Assembly: GCA_944385665.1 (NCBI GenBank)
Contig: CALWYB010000027.1
Span: 1-32,004 of the forward strand
Direction: 5' to 3'
Length of the DNA: 32,004 nucleotides
DNA from: an uncultured Oscillospiraceae bacterium
GTDB taxonomy: Bacteria > Bacillota > Clostridia > Oscillospirales > Oscillospiraceae
The position numbers were made by a program, and so were the translations under genes. How positions within the stretch are numbered: the stretch's first letter is position 1; each line of letters starts with the position of its first letter. The notes under the pieces are model-generated. The model made no database searches. It saw only the letters and a list, made by a program, of their open reading frames with translations, and was not told the DNA's origin. Shown in pieces: positions 1-6,452 of this stretch.

Positions 1-1429
1 GGTCAAAGCACTCCTGGATGACCGGCTCCACCTGCATGATGTCGGAGGGCCGCACCAGCTTCACCCGGCTCTTGTCGTTGGCGTCAAAGCCGATCTTGCG
101 AAAGCTCTCCGATACCAGGGTCCAGCGGTAGTGGTCCATGCACAGCAGCTTCAGGTTGTACCGCTGCCCGGACCGCCGGACGTAGTCGGCCAGCAGGTCC
201 GGATGGATGGAGACATCCTCCACCACCGTGCAGTGGCCCGCCTCAGCCCAGGCCCGCCAGGGGGCCTTTACCCGGGGCAGGGTCTTGGACTGGGCGCAGA
301 TCCAGGCATGGTTCAGGTCAAACCGCTCCGCCCCCTGCCGGAAATGGAGATTGACGGCGGCCCAGTCGGACAGCTCCGCGTAGTCCACCCCCACTGTACA
401 GGACCAGCCCCGCAGGTCAGGCAGGGGCCGGTTGGTGGCCTTCACCTTCTCGTAGTCGGTAACGGAGATCTCCCGGAAACCTGCCCGCAGGCCCATGCGC
501 TTGGTCAGAAAGTCCCCGTTCTGTTCCGGGTGCTCCAGCCAGTCGCGGTATTCGTCCTCCGTCTCCTGAAGGAGCGAAGGGCGGTAAGCCAGGGACGGGT
601 TGGCCATGTACCAGTTGGCCGGGTCGTGGACCTGGTCCTGGCTCTGGAGGCAGCAGATGAAGGGCAGCATCCCACCGTCCGCCTCCCCCTCGAAGAGGAT
701 GCGTCTGGCCTGGGCCAGCTTGTCGTCCAGGGGGCCGTCGGACACCTCCCCATTGGAGGTGAAGTAGCCGATGCGGGCATCGGCCACCTTGCCAAGGCCG
801 GTGATAAATACCTTGATGTTGTCGTAATTCTCATAGGCGTGGACCTCGTTGAAGATGGTCTTGCCAGAGCGCATCCCGTCCCGGCCCTTGGGGTTGTTGG
901 TGCGCCCCTTCATGACGCCCCGGTTTTTTCGGCCCTGGATGATCTCCTTGGTGTGGTAGTAGTGCCGGTTCAGCTTGGCCTCGTATCGGGGCAGCTCCAA
1001 CACCTCCACCAGGTCTTTGGAGGGCTGGGTGGCCTGGTCCTCGTTCATGGCGCAGATGTCCACGTTGTAGTGTCCCACCGGATTGTAGGGCGAGATGGAA
1101 CACGCCGAGTCGAAGGCAATGTAGCCGTCCTTGCCCGCGCCCCGGCCCACCATGCACAGCACCGTCTTCCAACGGGGGCGGCCCTGGGCGGTGTAGGTGC
1201 AGTTCCAGAGGGCAAAGAGGAATTTCTCCCATGGGAACAGGACGAAGGGGAAGTACTTTTGAAGTCCCAGATACTTTTCCAGCCGGCCGGTCTCCACCTG
1301 GAGATCTTCCGTCTCAAAGGACCGGCGCACCAGGGCCACCAGGGCGTGCTGTTCCGGGCAAGCCCGGGGGTTTCCTGACTCCACCAGCTGGATATACTCC
1401 AGGACCTCCGGCGGGATCTCACAGCTCAT
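1..1429 (-). CDS. Phage terminase large subunit, partial (3' end beyond window)
   Basis: ATP-driven DNA packaging motor with a C-terminal nuclease, acting with the small subunit on concatemeric phage DNA at the prohead portal. The reading frame from the ATG at 1429 is open for 476 codons and leaves the window. A Walker A motif VGRGAGKD lies at residues 94-101, a Walker B-like IFNEVH at 192-197 (Glu195), and a nuclease-like GVDYAELSDW at 347-356 (Asp349), the order expected for the Terminase_1 family. The start has GGAGGTGACGACG before ATG and overlaps the small-subunit stop by 11 bases, which suggests translational coupling. No frameshift is seen. The family is clear; the missing C-terminus prevents a check of the remaining nuclease residues. 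Confidence 0.93.
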   Translation of the reverse strand, partial: MSCEIPPEVLEYIQLVESGNPRACPEQHALVALVRRSFETEDLQVETGRLEKYLGLQKYFPFVLFPWEKFLFALWNCTYTAQGRPRWKTVLCMVGRGAGKDGYIAFDSACSISPYNPVGHYNVDICAMNEDQATQPSKDLVEVLELPRYEAKLNRHYYHTKEIIQGRKNRGVMKGRTNNPKGRDGMRSGKTIFNEVHAYENYDNIKVFITGLGKVADARIGYFTSNGEVSDGPLDDKLAQARRILFEGEADGGMLPFICCLQSQDQVHDPANWYMANPSLAYRPSLLQETEDEYRDWLEHPEQNGDFLTKRMGLRAGFREISVTDYEKVKATNRPLPDLRGWSCTVGVDYAELSDWAAVNLHFRQGAERFDLNHAWICAQSKTLPRVKAPWRAWAEAGHCTVVEDVSIHPDLLADYVRRSGQRYNLKLLCMDHYRWTLVSESFRKIGFDANDKSRVKLVRPSDIMQVEPVIQECFD

Positions 1430-1772
1430 CGTCGTCACCTCCCTGGGGGGAGGCGGCGCAGGCGTCGTCCTTCAGGCCCAGGGCGGTAAAGATGGCCAGC
1501 ATCTGCCGGGATACCTGTACGCTCAGGGAGACGCTGCGGTTCTCCACCGGCATCCCTCGCTTGGCATCCAGCACGGTGACGCCCCGGGCGGCAATGTCCG
1601 CCTCCAGCTTTTGGCGCTGGACCCAGAAGTCCATGTACTCCTCCACCTTGTCGGTGTAGGCCTGATCCACCAGTCCCCTGGCCAACAGGTCGTCCAGCAT
1701 GGACTGGCGCAGCCCACGAAACGCCTTGGTCTGCCGCCAGTTTTTCCCGGCGGTGTCGTTTGGTTTGCCCAC
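1419..1772 (-). CDS. Phage terminase small subunit (P27-like)
   Basis: Recognises the packaging site and hands DNA to the large subunit. The 117-aa product has a basic N-terminus, a helical centre (LVDQAYTDKVEEYMDFW, then a region rich in Gln, Lys and Glu) and an acidic tail GGDDDEL, typical of P27-type small subunits. The GTG start at 1772 follows AAAGGAGGGAGATC. The stop overlaps the large-subunit start. Assignment rests on helical composition, size and position immediately before the large subunit, so the gene role is more certain than the exact family. Confidence 0.85.
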   Translation of the reverse strand: MGKPNDTAGKNWRQTKAFRGLRQSMLDDLLARGLVDQAYTDKVEEYMDFWVQRQKLEADIAARGVTVLDAKRGMPVENRSVSLSVQVSRQMLAIFTALGLKDDACAASPQGGDDDEL

Positions 1773-1895
1773 GATCTCCCTCCTTTCGGCCTGGGACAGC
1801 CGGGGCGCGCGTATGCACCCGAGCCTCCCGCAAATGTCCTGGACCCGCCCGATTCGGCCGCTGCGGCCTCCACCCCGTTTTTCCGACGGGGGGTG
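1773..1895 (-). other. Candidate packaging (cos/pac) region between HNH and terminase genes
   Basis: This 123-bp gap holds no convincing gene. It contains two dyads: CCCCGT/ACGGGG around 1873-1892 and a GGCCGC-T-GCGGCC palindrome at 1856-1868. In many HNH-terminase phages the cos site lies just upstream of the small terminase gene, so this is the best place in the window for it. The role is inference; the dyads are seen. Confidence 0.35.
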
Positions 1896-2249
1896 TCAGT
1901 CCCAGCGCTCGGCGGTGAGCGGCGGCCGTTGGGGAGCGAATTGACGCTGGCTCTCCGGGTGGAGCGCCTCGTGGCATTTCTTGCAGACGCTCATCAACTG
2001 CCGCTCTCCGGTATCCGGGTCTGTGATGCTCAGGGCCAGGTCGGGCCGGTCCCTCAGGTGCTTGACGTGGTGGACGATCCGGGCCGGCCGGTATCGGCGG
2101 CGCCGCTCCCGGCAAAGAACGCACTCCCGCTTGTCTAGCTTGAGCACGTCCTCCCGGACGGCCTGCCACTCCGGCCAGCCGTAGAACTGGGCCTCCCGGC
2201 CCACCTGGACAAGCTCCACCAGCTGATGGAGTCTGGTCGCTGAAATCAT
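1896..2249 (-). CDS. HNH endonuclease, phage packaging type
   Basis: A 117-aa HNH nuclease. A zinc-binding CVLCRER is followed by the catalytic HHVKHLRD segment and the closing CKKCHEALHPE, the usual Cx2C, HH, Cx2C plus His layout. The start is placed at ATG 2249 because GGGAGGTAGCAGC precedes it; the longer frame to 2312 would run into the terminator upstream. Established work on several phages shows that HNH proteins encoded beside terminase assist cos cleavage and packaging, and this gene's position directly before the terminase pair fits that role rather than a free homing endonuclease. Confidence 0.88.
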   Translation of the reverse strand: MISATRLHQLVELVQVGREAQFYGWPEWQAVREDVLKLDKRECVLCRERRRRYRPARIVHHVKHLRDRPDLALSITDPDTGERQLMSVCKKCHEALHPESQRQFAPQRPPLTAERWD

Positions 2250-2313
2250 GCTGCTACCTCCCTGGTCGGCTCCGGCTTTCTGGCTCCCGGCTATCACCTC
2301 GGGGCAAAACAAA

Positions 2314-2361
2314 AAGCCGGTGCCGACGCTCCCCCACTTGGGAAGTCATCGGCACCGGCTT
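2314..2361 (-). terminator. Intrinsic terminator after the Cys-rich KTR gene
   Basis: Perfect 13-bp arms (AAGCCGGTGCCGA and its complement) at 2314-2326 and 2349-2361 enclose a 22-nt loop, followed on the minus strand by TTTTTGTTTTG. The last codons and the stop of the upstream gene (2346) lie inside the promoter-proximal arm. It would separate the KTR gene from the HNH/terminase genes. Confidence 0.8.
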
Positions 2362-2546
2362 AACACGAAGCACTGGCCACGTTGGATATTCACGCGATAT
2401 TCTGCTTTGCAGCTCCGGCACCAGAGGATCAGGTTGGAGGCATCCGTCTCGGCATCTGCCTTCTGGTTGGTCGTCTGCTTGCAGTTGGGACAGACATACC
2501 GTCCGTTCCTTATGACAAGTTTACCACATCGTACATCTGTTTGCAA
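2346..2546 (-). CDS. Cys-rich KTR / Com-like zinc-ribbon protein
   Basis: A 66-aa protein with two Cx2C pairs: VCPNCK at residues 18-23 and WCRSCKAEYRVNIQRGQ near 42-58. This fits the Cys_rich_KTR family and resembles the Com translational regulators of Mu-like phages, which bind a zinc and an mRNA. The spacing CPNC, a stretch with ETDASNLILWC, then RSC matches the family pattern. The only in-frame start is TTG at 2546 with a poor ribosome binding site (AAAAGG immediately before it), so the N-terminus is uncertain. The C-terminal residues (FVLSRCR) are encoded by one arm of the terminator stem. A nucleic-acid-binding role is family knowledge, not shown here. Confidence 0.72.
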   Translation of the reverse strand: MQTDVRCGKLVIRNGRYVCPNCKQTTNQKADAETDASNLILWCRSCKAEYRVNIQRGQCFVLSRCR

Positions 2547-2618
2547 ACCTTTTCGCCGCCTTTCTGTGTAATATGTAAGAGAATATACTTACCCCCGAGA
2601 CCGAAAAGAATAGAAAAG

Positions 2619-3386
2619 CTATTCTTTCTTCTGTCTCCGCCTGCGGCTCCTACGCCGCTTCTTTCTGTCAGTTTTTGGCAACATATACTTGATCCAGGCA
2701 AATTCCCCGTACCCATTGACCACCGGCCCCACTCGGGCCAAGGTCTCCGCCTCAGGCGGCGCGGCGAGAGTCACGCAGTCGGGCACCGTTTCGGTCTCGG
2801 CCTCCGGTCGGAGCAACCCAAGAGATGGTGTCCAGGTGCGCTCCCCTACCTGCGGATGGCCCCACTCCCGTGGCTCCTTGGTCAGGTAGCTGGCCAGATC
2901 TTCATAGGTGTAGTCCTTATGAAAGGACAGCCGACGCAGCTCCACGTTGTCGCCGTAGATCCATAGCCGCCGGATCTCCTCCAGGTCGTCACCAGTGGAG
3001 TTGACCACCAAGTGGTGGTGCAGCCGCCCGCCGGGATAGGCCCCCTCGGTGACATAGATGTAATGGAGTTCCTCTCCCCGCTCGGCCCGGGCTTTGCGCA
3101 GCTTCGAGAGAAAGGCGCGGATCTTGCGCACCGCCTTGTCCCGGCTATCCGGCAGGTGCTTGTCATCGTAGGTGAGGGTCACGAACAGATCGCCGTCGTC
3201 AAAGTTAGCGGCCAGGGTGCGCTCCAGCTTCTGAAAAGAGGTTCGGGCATTAAGCTTCTCCCGGGCGGCGGTGCTGGCCTTTTGCTTCTGGGCCCGGACC
3301 TTGGGGCTGTCCCCTGCCGTGCAGGGCGTGTACACCACCGCAAAGACTACCCGGCCCGCCCGGATCTTACGGAGGATCTTACTCAT
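2619..3386 (-). CDS. HUH/Rep-like replication-associated protein
   Basis: A 255-aa protein with the three-motif layout of rolling-circle Rep proteins: motif 1 LFVTLTYDD at about residues 67-75, a metal-binding His cluster RLHHHLVV at 121-128, and motif 3 YEDLASYLTKE at 161-171 with candidate nucleophile tyrosines. Such proteins nick and join single-stranded DNA in plasmids, filamentous phages and some prophages. The C-terminus is very basic (KKRRRSRRRRQKKE). The start at ATG 3386 follows GGAGGTGGCCC and overlaps the upstream stop, so translation is probably coupled. It is odd in an element that also carries a DnaB helicase and replisome organiser. Whether it is an active nickase cannot be judged from sequence alone. 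Confidence 0.72.
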   Translation of the reverse strand: MSKILRKIRAGRVVFAVVYTPCTAGDSPKVRAQKQKASTAAREKLNARTSFQKLERTLAANFDDGDLFVTLTYDDKHLPDSRDKAVRKIRAFLSKLRKARAERGEELHYIYVTEGAYPGGRLHHHLVVNSTGDDLEEIRRLWIYGDNVELRRLSFHKDYTYEDLASYLTKEPREWGHPQVGERTWTPSLGLLRPEAETETVPDCVTLAAPPEAETLARVGPVVNGYGEFAWIKYMLPKTDRKKRRRSRRRRQKKE

Positions 3387-3618
3387 GGGCCACCTCCCCC
3401 GGGACATCCCAGGTGCAGGCCACGCCGCCCAGGTCGGGGAGGTATTCCAGGGACAACCCTACCCCCTGCCCTACCACCAGCACCCCCAGGGCCAAGCTAT
3501 CCATGACGAAGCTTCGCACCGCTCGCAGATCTGCCGACTCCTTTGCCGGCACCCGCACCACCAGTACCGGGCGGCCCAGCTTCTTTATCTCTGCTGGCAA
3601 AACTGTTTCATGGTCCAT
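3379..3618 (-). CDS. Hypothetical protein in the Rep-like gene cluster
   Basis: A 79-aa protein that I do not recognise. It begins MDHETVLPAEIKKLGRPVLVVRVP and has a hydrophobic centre (LALGVLVVGQGVGLSLEYL) that is too glycine-rich and short to call a membrane span with confidence. The ATG at 3618 has GGGAG seven bases upstream. Its 5' end overlaps the previous gene by 34 bases and its 3' end overlaps the Rep-like gene by 8, so it sits in a tightly coupled three-gene run (3851 to 2619). The overlaps and ribosome binding site support a real gene. Confidence 0.6.
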   Translation of the reverse strand: MDHETVLPAEIKKLGRPVLVVRVPAKESADLRAVRSFVMDSLALGVLVVGQGVGLSLEYLPDLGGVACTWDVPGEVAHE

Positions 3619-3851
3619 TTCTGCGCTCCCTTCTCTTTGGTTCGGTCCATTTTCGTGGCGTCACGAAAATGGTTTATCTTTTTCGTGGGTTTACGAAGAT
3701 GATCCCCATGCAGGGCGAGCATCTTCTCCCGGGTCAGCTTGTCCACCACCCGGCCCATATCCCGCAGCTCCCCCATCTGTCTCAGCCGCTCCAGGTTGTA
3801 GAGGGTCTGGGCGGTCACCCGCAGCGAAACGCGGCGCATATTCTTTTTCAT
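3585..3851 (-). CDS. Small ribbon-helix-helix-like protein, hypothetical
   Basis: An 88-aa basic protein. The N-terminus MKKNMRRVSLRVTAQTLYNLERL, followed by MGELRDMGRVVDKLTREKMLAL, looks like a short strand then two helices, as in ribbon-helix-helix DNA-binding proteins (Arc/MetJ fold). The C-terminal third is basic and probably disordered. ATG 3851 is chosen because GGAGGATTTTGT precedes it. It heads the coupled run with the 79-aa protein and the Rep-like protein, so it may regulate or assist it. The fold call is inference from pattern only. Confidence 0.55.
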   Translation of the reverse strand: MKKNMRRVSLRVTAQTLYNLERLRQMGELRDMGRVVDKLTREKMLALHGDHLRKPTKKINHFRDATKMDRTKEKGAQKWTMKQFCQQR

Positions 3852-3910
3852 ACAAAATCCTCCATGAATCATCTTTTTCTCCGGTGAAAAGCTATCGTCG
3901 AGGTGATTTT

Positions 3911-4174
3911 ATGGCCAAACAAGGCATGGCGCGTCCGGAGTGGACGCATACCCGTCCTCACAATTCCCAGTCGCCCGTCCCCGAAATCCAGGGCAAGGCC
4001 AAGCACGGCAAGCACAAGGCAAACCCCATCATCCCCGGCACATCGGGCGCTGACCTGAAGGTGTTTCACTCCACGCCCTTCCCCACCACCTCCCTTCTGG
4101 ATACCGACCTGGGCCGGGACAATCTGACCAACGACCTGCCCGCCGCCGATCTGGAGGACTGGGAGGAACTGTAA
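3911..4174 (+). CDS. Conserved-looking hypothetical protein on the opposite strand
   Basis: An 87-aa hydrophilic protein starting MAKQGMARPEWTHTRP, with VPEIQGKAKHGKHKANPIIPGT and an acidic end ADLEDWEEL. The start at ATG 3911 has GAGGTG five bases upstream. It is the only plus-strand gene in the left 12 kb and is divergent from the 88-aa gene, separated by 59 bp, and convergent with a 42-aa gene. I believe similar sequences occur in other clostridial prophages but cannot confirm that here. No domain or catalytic motif is visible; low hydrophobicity suggests a disordered or nucleic-acid-binding protein. Confidence 0.68.
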   Translation: MAKQGMARPEWTHTRPHNSQSPVPEIQGKAKHGKHKANPIIPGTSGADLKVFHSTPFPTTSLLDTDLGRDNLTNDLPAADLEDWEEL

Positions 4175-4182
4175 CGGACGCG

Positions 4183-4207
4183 GTCCCGCCCCCTTATGGG
4201 GCGGGAC
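4183..4207. terminator. Hairpin between convergent genes
   Basis: Perfect 10-bp GC-rich arms (GTCCCGCCCC and complement) with a 5-nt loop, ending 9 bases after the plus-strand stop and 11 bases before the stop of the minus-strand 42-aa gene. The T-rich tail is weak on both sides, so it may act in both directions with modest efficiency. Confidence 0.6.
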
Positions 4208-4217
4208 GTTCTTACTC

Positions 4218-4346
4218 TTAAAAGTCCTCCTCTTCCTCGTAGCCAAAGAAGCACGAATCACAGCTCACAGGCGGGTCCTCGTTGGGGTTTTCGCAGGGCC
4301 GGGGCTCCTCCACCCATTCCGGAAATCCACACTTGTATACGATCAT
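4218..4346 (-). CDS. 42-aa Cys-rich small protein
   Basis: A short open frame starting MIVYKCGFPEWVEEP and continuing with PCENPNEDPP, then SCDSCFFGYEEEEDF. Four Cys (residues 6, 18, 29, 32) could bind one zinc, and the tail is strongly acidic. Support comes from AAAGGAG eight bases before the ATG and from the close position between the PcfJ-like gene and a hairpin terminator. I do not recognise the family. A zinc-binding adaptor is a reasonable guess only. Confidence 0.62.
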   Translation of the reverse strand: MIVYKCGFPEWVEEPRPCENPNEDPPVSCDSCFFGYEEEEDF

Positions 4347-4369
4347 GTAAAATTCTCCTTTCATACGGT

Positions 4370-6085
4370 TCAAGCAGTACGGGCGGCCGGTTCATGGCTT
4401 GCCTCTTTTTTTCGTTTCGGCAGCTTGGGCGTGCCGTCCTCGTTGCGCTTACTTCCGGAGCGCAGCCACCGCAGCCAGGTGTCCAGGAACGCCTTGTGGA
4501 CCACCCTGGGGTTCTTGGCTCCGGTGCCCACCTCGTTTTTGTACCCATGGATCTGCTGGATCTGGTTTCCGTACATCTCAATGGTCACATAGGGCACCCC
4601 GGGTTGGTCGGCCTTCCGCAAAAACAGGATGGTGGTGACACCGCGGATATGCCGCTCGGCATAGCCTCCCACGCAGTGGTCCAGGGCCTTCCCCTCCCGA
4701 TTGATGGCCTGAGCCGTCAGCGGGAAGATGATCCGCAGGCCGTCCAGTTCAAACTCGTATTTCTCCTTCCTGGCTTTTCCGTCCATGGCGACCTTCTTGC
4801 TTTTTGGCTCCGTATACCGGGCCGCCAGCTCCGCGGTGAGGGTATCATGGGCGGTGTAGAGCTGCTCCGGCCACAGCACCTTGCTGTGCTCCATGCAGTA
4901 CCCCAGGGCGTAGGCTGCCTCCAGATAGTCCCGGTATACCTCAAACAGGGTGGCATAATACTCCTCGTTCTGAACAAACACCCCGTCCAGATACCGCAGG
5001 AACCGGTCCGGGTCCAGGTGGTATCGGTTGAGGAACCGAAGCACCTCCATGGGGTCCTGATGGGTGCCCCACAGGTTGTAGAAGTCATAGCAGAACGGGA
5101 GGTCCCAGCACTTCCCCCAGTGCCGGCGTACATAGTTCCGCACGGCCAGCACCTCCATGGGCGGCTGGACGGCCATCAACCAGGACAGCTCCCGCTTGTT
5201 GAGGCCGAAACTCTTTTTCGGGTCCGGCTCCTCCCAACACATAGCTGCCGCGTTTTTCTTCCGGTCAAAGATCAGGTCGGATATGGGGCGGCACATCCCG
5301 CTTTTGACCAGCATCTCCACCTGCCTGGGGTAGATGGCATAAGCGGTCAGGTAGGAGATAAAATCGTGGAAGCGGAACGCATACCCCTGGGCGCCGCCTG
5401 GCCGGGACTGCCAGTGGTGGAAGTAGCCGCAGTATCGGAAAAAGGGATGGCTCTCCAGGGCTTCCCGGTTCAGGATGGAGTAGGACTCGTGCTGGTAAAA
5501 GGAAAGGCTCCCCCACTTAAAGGGCTCCTGGACCCACTTCCGCCGGCCCAGCTTGTTCCGCTCGTAAGTAATAACGGGTTTTTCATCAAATACCTGGTGA
5601 TCCGACTGCATCACCTCCCCTTTGACAAACCGGTAACCGCTGGAGCACCAGGCGGTGGGCCGGGCGGTGAGGGCGGCGTCATCCTCGTAGTCCTTCCGGA
5701 GAACCAGGGCGTCGGCATACAGGGCGTCTCCTCTGGTGTGGAGGATCACGGTCAGTTCCCGCTGGGCCAGGGACTTCCGATGTCCCGCCTTGCTGAGATC
5801 GATGACTCTCACACTGCGGCCACACCAGGGGCAGGTCCATGGCTCCTTGTGTTTGAGGTGACCCAGTAGTTCCCGGTGCTCCGGGGTCTCGGTGCGGGGC
5901 AGCCGGGGCCGGATCTCTCGGTGCCCGCAGCAGGAGGCACGGAGATCGATGGTCACCAGCCCCAGGGTGTTCACCCGGCGGAAAAACAGGTAGTGCGGAA
6001 ACAGGTCGTTCATCCGCACCAGATCCTCCTGGGTCACGGTGGGCCAGTTGTTGAGGATCTCCCGCTCTTGTTCGGTGTAGTTCAT
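4370..6085 (-). CDS. PcfJ-like protein
   Basis: A 571-aa protein of the PcfJ family, first named from the conjugative plasmid pCF10 and common in clostridial mobile elements; its biochemical role is unknown. The N-terminal region has a Cys cluster (CCGHREIRPRL, then WTCPWCGRSVRV) suggesting a zinc ribbon. The C-terminal part shows the family signature EGKALDHCVGGYAERHIRG near residues 475-493, followed by TTILFLRKAD and VTIEMYGNQIQQIHG. The start at 6085 is preceded by GAGGGGGCGGACGGG. It follows the PcfK-like gene by 13 bp, the same pairing as in pCF10-like elements. The length is usual for the family and no disruption is seen. Confidence 0.88.
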   Translation of the reverse strand: MNYTEQEREILNNWPTVTQEDLVRMNDLFPHYLFFRRVNTLGLVTIDLRASCCGHREIRPRLPRTETPEHRELLGHLKHKEPWTCPWCGRSVRVIDLSKAGHRKSLAQRELTVILHTRGDALYADALVLRKDYEDDAALTARPTAWCSSGYRFVKGEVMQSDHQVFDEKPVITYERNKLGRRKWVQEPFKWGSLSFYQHESYSILNREALESHPFFRYCGYFHHWQSRPGGAQGYAFRFHDFISYLTAYAIYPRQVEMLVKSGMCRPISDLIFDRKKNAAAMCWEEPDPKKSFGLNKRELSWLMAVQPPMEVLAVRNYVRRHWGKCWDLPFCYDFYNLWGTHQDPMEVLRFLNRYHLDPDRFLRYLDGVFVQNEEYYATLFEVYRDYLEAAYALGYCMEHSKVLWPEQLYTAHDTLTAELAARYTEPKSKKVAMDGKARKEKYEFELDGLRIIFPLTAQAINREGKALDHCVGGYAERHIRGVTTILFLRKADQPGVPYVTIEMYGNQIQQIHGYKNEVGTGAKNPRVVHKAFLDTWLRWLRSGSKRNEDGTPKLPKRKKEASHEPAARTA

Positions 6086-6098
6086 CCCGTCCGCCCCC

Positions 6099-6452
6099 TC
6101 AGAAGAAGTCGGACAGATTCAGCAGCAGCCCGCCCCGGTCCGGCTCTGTTTCCGCCGGTTCCAACTGAATGACCATCTGGAACTGGACCCTGGCCCCGTC
6201 AAAGTAGAAGGACACCGCCCGGCGGTAAGCCTCCAGGTCGGAGATGGAACCGCCCACCCCCTTGGCTACCGCCTTCATGCAGTCCGGGAAGCTGCCGCCT
6301 TGGGCCACGGCCTGGGCAAACTCCTCATTCTGCCGGCAGAACTCCAGCAAGGTGTCCCGGACGGCGGAGCTCATGGCCCGCTCCTTTTGCCCTTTGACCT
6401 CCCTGCACTCCTTGTTCAGCCGTTCCCTGGCCTGCTCATACCAACTGCTCAT
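6099..6452 (-). CDS. PcfK-like protein
   Basis: A 117-aa protein that fits the PcfK family by its core SWYEQARERLNKECREVKG, FAQAVAQGGSFPDCMKAVAKG and EAYRRAVSFYFDGARVQFQMVI. The role is unknown; PcfK and PcfJ occur as neighbours. The start is ATG 6452 rather than GTG 6461, because GGGAGGT overlaps the GTG and sits correctly spaced for the ATG. The start codon shares bases with the stop of the DUF3102 gene (ATGA), indicating coupling. Confidence 0.85.
   Translation of the reverse strand: MSSWYEQARERLNKECREVKGQKERAMSSAVRDTLLEFCRQNEEFAQAVAQGGSFPDCMKAVAKGVGGSISDLEAYRRAVSFYFDGARVQFQMVIQLEPAETEPDRGGLLLNLSDFF

Noticed and set aside
131-1378. Plus-strand open frame opposite the large terminase subunit
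   Set aside because: The minus-strand frame has Walker A, Walker B and nuclease motifs; the plus frame has none.
2518-2546. Minus-strand TTGCAA and TAAACT with a 17-bp spacer, a promoter-like pair
   Set aside because: It lies inside the start of the KTR gene, so a transcript from here could not make that protein. It may be real and serve HNH/terminase, but a terminator stands between, so it is not listed as a feature.
4196-5869. A 557-codon plus-strand open frame opposite the PcfJ-like gene
   Set aside because: Antisense shadow of a recognised gene; composition typical of reversed GC-rich coding DNA.
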